Assembly: GCA_016763735.1 (NCBI GenBank)
Contig: JAESTE010000127.1
Location: forward strand, 1-7,354
DNA length: 7,354 bases
Source of the DNA: Nitrospinaceae bacterium
GTDB taxonomy: Bacteria; Nitrospinota; Nitrospinia; Nitrospinales; VA-1
Direction of reading: 5' to 3'
Shown here piece by piece: positions 1 to 5,971 of this stretch (positions are counted from its first letter, which is position 1; the number at the start of each line of letters is the position of its first letter). A program made the translations under genes and the position numbers. Below the pieces are notes generated by a model. The model did not search any database, was not told the origin of the DNA, and worked only from the letters and a program-made list of their open reading frames with translations.

Positions 1-1227
1 ACACCCTTATTCAAGAAGCTGTGGAAGAATTGGGTTGGGCCGACAATGTATCGTTCATAAAAAACAATGTTGATCTGGAAACCAACGCAACGTTCGGGTG
101 TCATGAGAATTATCTCGTCGGGCGGGGCTTCCCTTTCGATGAACGAGAAAATCTAAAACTACTATCCTCATTTTTAACAACACGACTAATCTATTGCGGG
201 GCCGGGCGCATTGGTTCCTGCGACCCACATCCGTTTCGCGATTGGGATGGTGTCTCGCCGCAGGAGGAAGCGGTAGACGAACAAGTTGATTTTCAGATTT
301 CGCAACGTGCGGATCATATCCCCAACGAATTTTATCGATGGGTACAATACAACCGCGCCATCGTAAACACACGCGATGAGCCATTATCTGATCCCAGCAA
401 ATACCGGCGCATTCATCTTCTCGTTGGCGACTCCAATATGAGCGAGTTTGCTACAGCCATGAAAATGGGCACCACCACTCTGATGCTTGAAATCATGCAA
501 CTGGGTGTAGCAAAGAAAGAATGGATTCTTTCCGATTCCGTTCAGTCCATGCGTTCCATTTCCCGCGATCAAGAGTTCAAGTGGAATGTGATCCTCGCTT
601 CCGGTGCTCAGTCCACTGCCTTAGAATTACAGCTTGATATGCTGGACACCTGCAAAAAACATCTCGCCGGGACAGATCAAGAAACAGACTGGATACTTGA
701 AAATTGGGAATCGGTATTGACCGATCTGCCGAAAGGACCCGAAGCCGTATTAGGTCGTGTGGACTGGGCCAGCAAATATTGGATGCTCAGCGAATTTAAA
801 AATGAAGAAAACCTGGACTGGCACGACCCTTGGCTAAAAAGTCTCGATCTCGAATACCATAATTTAAATAAAGAAAGCGGTTTGTTTTGGGGGATTAGAA
901 GCCAGCGGCGACGGCTTTCGCAAAACCACGGATGCCGCAGTAGATCATGCAAAGGTAAATCCGCCACGCGGCACCCGCGCCCAAGGTCGTGGTGAGCTCA
1001 TCAAACAATTGATCAACCAACACTCGCATATGAGCTACCTGATAGACTGGATTGGATTCCGCCTCAACAAAACGGATGATCCTTTTCTGATGCTCGATCC
1101 ATTTATTACTTACAAAGAAGATGTCATCGAGCATATGAAACAATTTGAGTCTGGTTATTCACCTGCTAGCGAAAATACAGAGGAAAAACCCTTTCGAGAA
1201 TCTCGCAAGAAAGGGCAGGATGAATAA
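1..1227 (+). CDS. pafA: PafA/Dop-family Pup ligase (or Pup deamidase), 5'-truncated by window, frameshifted
   Basis: PafA joins the small modifier Pup (UBact in Gram-negative phyla) to substrate lysines for proteasomal degradation; the paralogue Dop deamidates or removes Pup. The reading frame is open from base 3, so the N-terminus with the catalytic Glu/Asp lies outside the window. Visible family motifs are KNN then GCHENYL (about bases 60-120), TRLIYCGAGR, QISQRADHI, NTRDEP, KYRRIH and GDSNMSE (about 365-445), DLEYHNLN (about 845-870) and PPRGTRAQGRGE (about 961-996). GDSNMSE favours PafA over Dop (GDANLAE), while DWASK and RENL-like ENLDW resemble Dop, so the PafA/Dop split is uncertain. 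After base 888 the frame changes: removing one G from the G5 run at 889-893 gives W-G-L-E-A and restores the family C-terminus to the TAA at 1225-1227. Uncorrected, the frame adds about 33 unrelated residues and stops at 995. It could be a sequencing error or a real mutation. The gene leads a tight cluster with a HIT hydrolase and nadA. Confidence 0.85.
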
Positions 1228-1567
1228 CGATTGCCTGTTTTGTAAAATCAGCGCGGGGTCTATTCCATCAGAAAAGGTTTATGAGTCTGATACATTGTTT
1301 GCCTTCAACGATATCAATCCCCAGGCACCCACTCATATTCTGATTGTCCCGCGTGCCCACCACGCCACTTTACTGGATGTAGAAGAAACCGACCATGAAA
1401 TAATGGGCTCTATCATCTCTGTTGCCAATCAGTTAGCAAAAGAACGAGGACTGGACAAATCCGGCTATCGGCTTGTGGTAAACTGTGGAGAAGGAGCCGG
1501 ACAATCCGTGTTCCATATTCATTTTCACCTTTTGGGCGGTCGCCCTATGCAATGGCCGCCAGGCTAA
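1220..1567 (+). CDS. HIT-family (HINT/PKCI-like) nucleotide hydrolase
   Basis: A 115-residue histidine-triad protein, the normal full length for the HINT/PKCI branch. Such enzymes hydrolyse purine nucleoside phosphoramidates (AMP-lysine, AMP-NH2) in the cytosol. The triad HIHFHLL is at residues 99-105, with His101 the expected nucleophile. The N-terminal CLFCKI supplies the Cys5/Cys8 pair that binds zinc in many HINTs, and the C-terminus ends in WPPG as in this branch. The start at 1220 is chosen because it gives MNNDCLFCKI and follows AAGGG at 1211-1215; an upstream in-frame start at 1145 would add 25 unrelated residues that overlap pafA. The ATG overlaps the pafA stop by 8 nt, suggesting translational coupling. 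In vivo substrate unknown. Family call very secure; a role linked to pupylation is only suggested by position. Confidence 0.95.
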   Translation: MNNDCLFCKISAGSIPSEKVYESDTLFAFNDINPQAPTHILIVPRAHHATLLDVEETDHEIMGSIISVANQLAKERGLDKSGYRLVVNCGEGAGQSVFHIHFHLLGGRPMQWPPG

Positions 1568-1571
1568 ACTC

Positions 1572-2588
1572 ATGGTCAGCGCAGAACAACTCTACGAAAA
1601 ACTCAAAGATATCCATGTTGGCAATCCCATCTGCCAGTTCACAAAAGAGAACTGTGAGCTGTTGCTCCCAACTATTGAGCGCATTGAAAAACTCAAGCGC
1701 GAAAAAAATGCCATTATCCTGGTGCACAATTATGTTGCGCCGCAAATTTTTTACAGCGTTGCCGATTTCACAGGTGACTCCTATGGGCTGTCTAAAAATG
1801 CAAAAGAATCCGATGCCGATATCATCGTTTTTTCCGCAGTTCGATTCATGGCAGAAACCGCTAAAATACTCAATCCCGAAAAAACAGTGCTCGATCCAAA
1901 TCCAAATGGAGGTTGTTCACTAGCCGACGGCATCACCGAATCCGATGTTATTAAATTACGGCAACAGTTTCCCGATCATACTTTCGTCTGCTACATAAAC
2001 ACCACCGCAGCGGTGAAGGCACAATGTGATGTTTGCGTCACATCATCCAATGTTTATAAAATCATAGAAAAAATACCGAATGATAAAATTTATTTTCTCC
2101 CCGACAAATTGATGGGGGAAAATGTAATCCAAAATCTAAAAGCAAAGGGCGTTAATAAAGATATCGAGTTATGGGATGGGACCTGTTACGTCCACGAAGA
2201 ATATCAGCCTGAAAGTATCGATCAGGTACGACGTAACTTTGAAGATGTCGAAATTCTTGTCCATCCCGAGTGCAGTTCAGCGGTGGTCAACAAAGCCGAT
2301 TATGTGGCTAGCACCAGCCAGATGCTCAACCATGTGCGCGAATCTAAACGAGACTCTTTCTTCCTGCTCACCGAGTGTGGGTTGACCGGAGTCCTGCAAT
2401 CCGAATTCCCCGAGAAAACCTTCGCAGGCAGTTGCACGATGTGTAAATATATGAAATCCAATTCCCTGGAAGACATATTGAACGTCCTCGAAAACCCAAG
2501 TCCACAAAGCATCATCGAAATAGCCCCCGAAACGCAAAAACGCGCCCTCCAATGCGTAAATCGCATGTTTGACTACTCAGCCCACTAG
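1572..2588 (+). CDS. nadA: Quinolinate synthase NadA
   Basis: NadA condenses iminoaspartate (made by L-aspartate oxidase, NadB) with dihydroxyacetone phosphate to give quinolinate in de novo NAD synthesis; it is a cytosolic [4Fe-4S] enzyme. The 338-residue protein carries the substrate-binding HNY near residue 52, GDSYGLS (68-74), GGCSLADG with Cys115, the WDGTCYVHE segment with Cys205, the HPEC motif at 231-234 and the SCTMCKYM segment with Cys291. By alignment with E. coli Cys113/200/297, Cys115, Cys205 and Cys291 are the expected cluster ligands, so the active site looks complete. The start at 1572 lies 4 nt after the HIT stop with a weak AGG at 1561-1563; an upstream in-frame GTG at 1485 would run through the HIT triad and is unlikely. 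Neither nadB nor nadC is in the window. No sign of damage. Confidence 0.97.
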   Translation: MVSAEQLYEKLKDIHVGNPICQFTKENCELLLPTIERIEKLKREKNAIILVHNYVAPQIFYSVADFTGDSYGLSKNAKESDADIIVFSAVRFMAETAKILNPEKTVLDPNPNGGCSLADGITESDVIKLRQQFPDHTFVCYINTTAAVKAQCDVCVTSSNVYKIIEKIPNDKIYFLPDKLMGENVIQNLKAKGVNKDIELWDGTCYVHEEYQPESIDQVRRNFEDVEILVHPECSSAVVNKADYVASTSQMLNHVRESKRDSFFLLTECGLTGVLQSEFPEKTFAGSCTMCKYMKSNSLEDILNVLENPSPQSIIEIAPETQKRALQCVNRMFDYSAH

Positions 2589-2596
2589 CGTAGGAG

Positions 2597-2626
2597 GCAG
2601 ATAAATCTGCTAACTGGGGCTTTTTT
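2597..2626 (+). terminator. Probable terminator after nadA
   Basis: GCAGA-TAAA-TCTGC is a 5-bp perfect hairpin (2597-2610) 8 nt after the nadA stop. It is followed by GGGGC and a T6 run at 2621-2626. The T-run is 10 nt from the stem, so this is not a textbook intrinsic terminator, but its place at the end of the plus-strand cluster fits. A second weak stem GGCT/AGCC spans the T-run. Confidence 0.4.
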
Positions 2627-2786
2627 AGCCTTTGACCGTAGATTTCCTAGCATCCCCACCTTGTAATAAACCCCTTGTTTTTTCGAGGCCTATAAGACCT
2701 GCCAAATAAAGGCTTAAGTCATTTTTTTCAGCCGCCGATAAGATAATACAGGGCAAGGATAGCCCGGAATTAAACATCTTTTCGGT

Positions 2787-2799
2787 GGAGGATGACTCA
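2787..2799 (+). promoter_or_regulatory. Strong Shine-Dalgarno that fixes the EF-hand gene start
   Basis: GGAGG at 2787-2791 is followed by 8 nt and the ATG at 2800. This favours the ATG over the in-frame GTG at 2785, which would start upstream of the ribosome binding site itself. Confidence 0.8.
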
Positions 2800-3297
2800 A
2801 TGGTTGAAGGCACTGGCAGTTTAGGACAATCGATTTTAAATAACATCGCGCGACAGGCGCAGCAGAATTTCAAATTGGCAGACACCGATAAGTCGGGTGG
2901 ACTCGATAAAAATGAAGTTCAAGTCCGAGCAGAAAAAACAGGACAGGGACAAAAAGTTATCGATAGTTTTGAGTCCATTGACACGGATGGAAACGGTGAA
3001 CTAACGCAAACGGAATTGCAGTCTTTTCGCCAGGCACAAGGCGGCAGGAATCCGGAGCAATTATTGAATCAACTTCAAAATATTTTTGAACGATCAGGAA
3101 TTAACACAGGCAGTATCGTAGATTTTTTGAGTAATCAGGCATCTAAGGATAACTCACTGAATTCACTCCTACGTGACACCACCAACCTCGATGCTTTGGT
3201 CGAGTCTCGGATAAATGAAATTTTCACTTCAGCAGGTATAACAGGTAGCACTACGGAACCTGGAGATTTGACCTCACAAATTTCCACGTTCATTTAG
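2800..3297 (+). CDS. Small two-EF-hand calcium-binding protein
   Basis: A 165-residue protein with two canonical 12-residue EF-hand loops: loop 1 at residues 28-39 (Asp28, Asp30, Ser32, Gly33, Asp36, Glu39) and loop 2 at 61-72 (Asp61, Asp63, Asn65, Gly66, Thr69, Glu72). Both keep the position-1 Asp, position-6 Gly and position-12 Glu needed for Ca2+ binding. The roughly 20-residue spacing between loops fits a paired EF-hand lobe. The remaining 90 residues are polar, Gln/Asn/Ser rich and without a recognised domain. No signal peptide or membrane segment is visible, so it is probably cytosolic, unless exported by a non-classical route. It stands alone between nadA and a convergent gene, with its own strong ribosome binding site and terminator. 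EF-hand call is secure; the partner and role are unknown. Confidence 0.9.
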   Translation: MVEGTGSLGQSILNNIARQAQQNFKLADTDKSGGLDKNEVQVRAEKTGQGQKVIDSFESIDTDGNGELTQTELQSFRQAQGGRNPEQLLNQLQNIFERSGINTGSIVDFLSNQASKDNSLNSLLRDTTNLDALVESRINEIFTSAGITGSTTEPGDLTSQISTFI

Positions 3298-3299
3298 TT

Positions 3300-3323
3300 C
3301 ATCACAACTACCTCCTTGTGATG
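3300..3323 (+). other. Perfect 8-bp hairpin displaying an anti-Shine-Dalgarno sequence
   Basis: CATCACAA (3300-3307) pairs perfectly with TTGTGATG (3316-3323) around the loop CTACCTCC. Bases 3310-3317 read ACCTCCTT, identical to the anti-Shine-Dalgarno core of the 16S rRNA 3' end. It lies 3 nt after the EF-hand stop codon and 6 nt before the terminator stem. Structure is seen directly; any function is inference. Confidence 0.55.
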
Positions 3324-3329
3324 ATGTTG

Positions 3330-3366
3330 AAAGGGGTCAGCGAAAAATTTCGCTGACCCCTTTTTT
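3330..3366 (+). terminator. Strong intrinsic terminator of the EF-hand gene
   Basis: A 16-base perfect inverted repeat, AAAGGGGTCAGCGAAA (3330-3345) against TTTCGCTGACCCCTTT (3348-3363), ends in a T6 run at 3361-3366. The GC-rich lower stem with a T tail is a textbook rho-independent terminator in the plus direction. In the minus direction only TTT follows, so it would serve the convergent gene poorly. Confidence 0.93.
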
Positions 3367-3504
3367 CCGCCCTCTGGCGAGGGGGGAAATAGGTCTATTC
3401 CCCTCTTCTAGAAATATTCTTCAAGCATGTGAACAGGAAAGCTTTTCTCCTTTTCTAGAAGCAAAACAATTCCAGTCCACTCACTACCGTTCCGACCTAT
3501 TACC

Positions 3505-3521
3505 AGCGGCGGTTCGCCGCT
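3505..3521 (-). terminator. GC-rich hairpin at the end of the AsmA-like gene
   Basis: AGCGGCG (3505-3511) and CGCCGCT (3515-3521) form a 7-bp perfect stem with a 3-nt loop. It overlaps the minus-strand stop codon at 3520-3522. No T-run follows on the minus strand, so termination by this hairpin alone is uncertain; it may instead protect the 3' end or be a small dispersed repeat. Confidence 0.35.
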
Positions 3522-4326
3522 AGAAGAGGCCTTTTATGGCGTTGCCAATATCTTCAGCCTTTCCGTCCAGGAGTTTTTCTGGGTCACCAATGCCTTTTTC
3601 GAGTTTTCCTTTCAGATCTTTGGCGACTCCTTCAATCGCTTTTTTAGCCTGATCGAGGCCAAGAGTGCCTACGGCTTTATTGATATTCTGCCGGAGAGAA
3701 GTGATAATTTTATTTGTGACTTCGCTGGGGGTAGCACCGCCCTTATCTTTCCCTATATCATTCAGGTTCAAACCGGGCAGACTCACTGACATAGACTTAC
3801 CATTCAAGAAGGAAGCGCTGATGTTGATCTTGCCATCACGAATAATGAGTTTCTCGATAATGAGTTTTTTCTGTTTTTTATCAGACGGTTCCACTTCCTT
3901 TTTTTCATAAGGGTCGGACTTTGAAGGTGTTGAATAAGAATCTACATTCTTTTTAATTGCATCGATATTGCTACCATTGGCGCCCACTTCATAGGTGATT
4001 TCAGGACCCGCGATAACGATCTCTTTTATCACCACCGTATCTTTTGTAATACTTGCTATATCAAGAGTCAGGCTGACTTCTGAAAACTCGAATGCACTAG
4101 GGGTCTTAAAAGGTTTCGGGTTGGCCACCTTCAGGCCATACAATGAACCTTTCCCGGTAGTCGCCGATATCACCGTTTTATCCAGGCTGACTTCTGTCTT
4201 CGTAATTTCAGAACCAAAATGCTCAACGGCTTCGGTGATGATAGAGTCGAGCGATGAGAATAAAAGGAACGCCAGCATCACACCGACAATTCCCAAAACC
4301 CCACCAATAATAATAAATTTCTTCAT
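3520..4326 (-). CDS. Membrane-anchored AsmA/DUF748-like envelope protein
   Basis: A 268-residue protein. Residues 4-24 form one hydrophobic segment after MKK, giving a signal anchor with the rest in the periplasm. Residues 35-130 resemble the N-terminal part of AsmA/DUF748-type proteins: a SLY-G-LKV-NP-K-F stretch (61-73), a LTLDIASI strand (87-94), IKEI-I-GPEITYE (100-113) and GSNID-I-KN (118-127). A charged Lys/Glu/Ser linker (130-155) precedes a second beta repeat (LIIEKLIIRDGKINI, 155-169). The C-terminus (200-268) is a Lys/Gly-rich amphipathic helical tail. AsmA-type proteins are linked to outer-membrane biogenesis and lipid transfer, but this one is far shorter and its function is not established. 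The start is supported by AAAGGGG 7 nt upstream of the ATG. It is separated from the upstream fumC group by a palindrome-rich gap. Confidence 0.65.
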   Translation of the reverse strand: MKKFIIIGGVLGIVGVMLAFLLFSSLDSIITEAVEHFGSEITKTEVSLDKTVISATTGKGSLYGLKVANPKPFKTPSAFEFSEVSLTLDIASITKDTVVIKEIVIAGPEITYEVGANGSNIDAIKKNVDSYSTPSKSDPYEKKEVEPSDKKQKKLIIEKLIIRDGKINISASFLNGKSMSVSLPGLNLNDIGKDKGGATPSEVTNKIITSLRQNINKAVGTLGLDQAKKAIEGVAKDLKGKLEKGIGDPEKLLDGKAEDIGNAIKGLF

Positions 4327-4349
4327 ATTGAAACCCCTTTAAAGTTAAT

Positions 4350-4362
4350 CCCACAAAGTGGG
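4350..4362. repeat. Short palindrome in the leader of the AsmA-like gene
   Basis: CCCAC-AAA-GTGGG is a perfect 5-bp inverted repeat, 24 nt upstream of the AsmA-like start codon on the minus strand. It is one of three hairpins in this gap. Confidence 0.4.
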
Positions 4363-4372
4363 TTTAGTTCCT

Positions 4373-4386
4373 CGTGGCTTGCCACG
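4373..4386. repeat. Short palindrome CGTGGC/GCCACG
   Basis: CGTGGC-TT-GCCACG is a perfect 6-bp inverted repeat with CTTG at its centre. The same CTTG centre recurs in the hairpin at 4414-4436, hinting at related REP-like units. Confidence 0.45.
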
Positions 4387-4413
4387 CCTGTTAAATAAAA
4401 ATATTTTTGGGAT

Positions 4414-4436
4414 ACCCCGGCTGCTTGCGGCGGGGT
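4414..4436 (-). terminator. GC-rich hairpin after the micro-ORF: terminator or REP-like unit
   Basis: ACCCCG (4414-4419) pairs with CGGGGT (4431-4436) around a GC-rich interior with CTTG at its centre. On the minus strand it lies 23 nt after the micro-ORF stop and is followed, after about 12 nt, by TTTTTATTT. It may end the rpoH-fumC transcript. The delayed T-run and REP-like look leave a dispersed repeat as the alternative. Confidence 0.45.
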
Positions 4437-4459
4437 CGTTCATTCTATTTTTTTATTTT

Positions 4460-4543
4460 TTAGTACATCTTCTTAAAAATGATCGGGAGGATGATTGCCA
4501 GCATTACTACCATGCCAATAAAATGTTCCCAACTTTGAAACAT
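4460..4543 (-). CDS. 27-aa single-pass membrane micro-protein downstream of fumC
   Basis: An ATG at 4543-4541 opens a 27-codon frame ending in TAA at 4462-4460. GGAG sits 6 nt upstream of the ATG (ACGGAGATATCA then ATG), a proper ribosome binding site. The peptide starts with a Trp-containing amphipathic stretch (MFQSWEHF), continues with a hydrophobic segment of about 15 residues (residues 9-23, with one Pro at 20) and ends in KKMY. This is the usual layout of bacterial membrane microproteins, with positive residues after the helix. It lies 28 nt after the fumC stop on the same strand, so it is probably the third gene of the rpoH-fumC transcript. I do not recognise a family, and no function is assigned. 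An overlapping plus-strand frame across 4358-4546 has no ribosome binding site. Confidence 0.6.
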   Translation of the reverse strand: MFQSWEHFIGMVVMLAIILPIIFKKMY

Positions 4544-4571
4544 TGATATCTCCGTTGTTTTAAAAGTCTAA

Positions 4572-5960
4572 CTATTTAGGCCCGGTCATTTTTTCAGGCC
4601 TCACTTTTTCATCGAACTCCTCAGCAGTCAACAATCCCAACGCCACGGCAGATTCTTTCAGGGTGGTATTTTCCTGATACGCTTTTTTGGCAACCTTTGC
4701 GGCATTGTCATAGCCAATATGCGGATTGAGTGCGGTGACTAACATGAGCGATCCGTTGAGGTGCTTTTCTATTTGCGTTTTGTTGGGTTCGATTCCAACG
4801 ACACAATGATCGTTGAACGATCTGCACGAATCGGCGAGGAGACGAATAGATTGCAACAAGTTATAAATCATTACTGGCTTGAATACGTTTAATTCAAAGT
4901 GCCCCGATGAGCCACCGATACTGATCGCGGTATCATTTCCAATTACCTGCGCAGCCACCATGGTCATCGCCTCCGACTGCGTTGGGTTCACCTTGCCTGG
5001 CATAATTGAACTTCCGGGTTCATTCGCGGGTAATGTGATCTCGCCAATACCGCATCGGGGTCCAGATCCCAACCAACGGATGTCATTAGCAATTTTCATG
5101 AGAGAGCAAGCGATGGTTTTCAATACACTGCTGGTTTCAACGATAGCATCGTGCGCCGCAAGCGATTCAAATTTATTGGGAGCCGTCACAAATGGGCACC
5201 CTGTAATATCTGCAATCTGTTTTGCAACTTTTACAGGAAAGTCGCGATGCGAGTTGAGCCCAGTACCAACAGCCGTTCCCCCCAGTGCAATCTGGTACAT
5301 ACGTGGCATGCACCCATTGATGCGGTCGAGTGAATATTCCAGCTGGGTGGTGTAACCGCTGAACTCCTGCCCCAACGTGAGCGGCGTCGCATCCATTAAA
5401 TGGGTACGCCCGATTTTAATGATATCTTTGAATTCGGTAGTTTTTTTTCGGAACGATTCGGAGAGTGTAGTTAAAGATGGGATCAAGGCGTCACGAATGC
5501 GCTCAACCGCCGCAATGTGCATCGCAGTGGGAAACGTATCATTGGAAGACTGGCCCATATTTACATGATCGTTAGGGTGCACGGGGTCCTTAGAACCTAT
5601 CACTCCTCCCGCCAACTCAATACCACGATTGGCGATAACCTCATTACTGTTCATGTTCGTTTGCGTCCCACTTCCTGTTTGCCAGACACGTAACGGAAAA
5701 TGTTCGTCGAGTTTTCCATCAATGACTTCATCGGCGGCTTTAGCGATCAAGTCTTTGATATTTTCCGGCATCAACCCCAGTTCAGCATTGACCAGAGCAG
5801 AAGCTTTTTTAAGAATACCCATGCCACGGATGAGTTCGCGGGGCATGGTTTCTACGCCAATATCAAAGTGGATCAGCGACCGCGCGGTTTGCGCACCATA
5901 ATAGCGATCGGCGGGAACTTCGATTTCTCCCATGCTGTCCGTTTCCATCCGGGTTTCCAT
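4572..5960 (-). CDS. fumC: Class II fumarate hydratase FumC
   Basis: FumC interconverts fumarate and malate in the TCA cycle (oxidative or reductive direction) as a cytosolic homotetramer without an iron-sulfur cluster. The 462-residue protein has the normal length. It shows the N-terminal DSMGEIEVPAD-YYGAQT segment (8-25), TGSGTQTNMNSNE (95-107), MGQSSNDTFPT (135-145), GRTHLMDATPLT with the catalytic His187 (184-195) and the superfamily signature GSSIMPGKVNP (316-326), with the catalytic serine in the SS pair and Lys323. GSSIMPGKVNP with this context marks FumC rather than aspartase or argininosuccinate lyase. The start at 5960 follows AAGGAGGAG, which overlaps the stop codon of the sigma gene; a second ATG at codon 5 is a less likely start. 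The gap to the sigma gene is 11 nt, so co-transcription and coupling are expected. Confidence 0.96.
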   Translation of the reverse strand: METRMETDSMGEIEVPADRYYGAQTARSLIHFDIGVETMPRELIRGMGILKKASALVNAELGLMPENIKDLIAKAADEVIDGKLDEHFPLRVWQTGSGTQTNMNSNEVIANRGIELAGGVIGSKDPVHPNDHVNMGQSSNDTFPTAMHIAAVERIRDALIPSLTTLSESFRKKTTEFKDIIKIGRTHLMDATPLTLGQEFSGYTTQLEYSLDRINGCMPRMYQIALGGTAVGTGLNSHRDFPVKVAKQIADITGCPFVTAPNKFESLAAHDAIVETSSVLKTIACSLMKIANDIRWLGSGPRCGIGEITLPANEPGSSIMPGKVNPTQSEAMTMVAAQVIGNDTAISIGGSSGHFELNVFKPVMIYNLLQSIRLLADSCRSFNDHCVVGIEPNKTQIEKHLNGSLMLVTALNPHIGYDNAAKVAKKAYQENTTLKESAVALGLLTAEEFDEKVRPEKMTGPK

Positions 5961-5971
5961 TTTTCTCCTCC

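Noticed and set aside
1552..1923. 123-codon plus-strand frame overlapping the start of nadA
   Set aside because: The nadA frame carries all NadA motifs here, and the other frame is a shadow with no ribosome binding site or recognisable domain.
2625..2885. 86-codon minus-strand frame across the nadA/EF-hand gap
   Set aside because: It overlaps the EF-hand start and its ribosome binding site, has no Shine-Dalgarno and no recognisable motif.
3321..3356. Eleven-codon plus-strand frame (ATG ATG TTG AAA ...) ending inside the terminator
   Set aside because: No ribosome binding site, and its codons are the terminator stem.
4879..5355. 158-codon open frame on the plus strand inside fumC
   Set aside because: It is antisense to a fully conserved fumarase and its translation shows no domain; the openness follows from fumC codon use.
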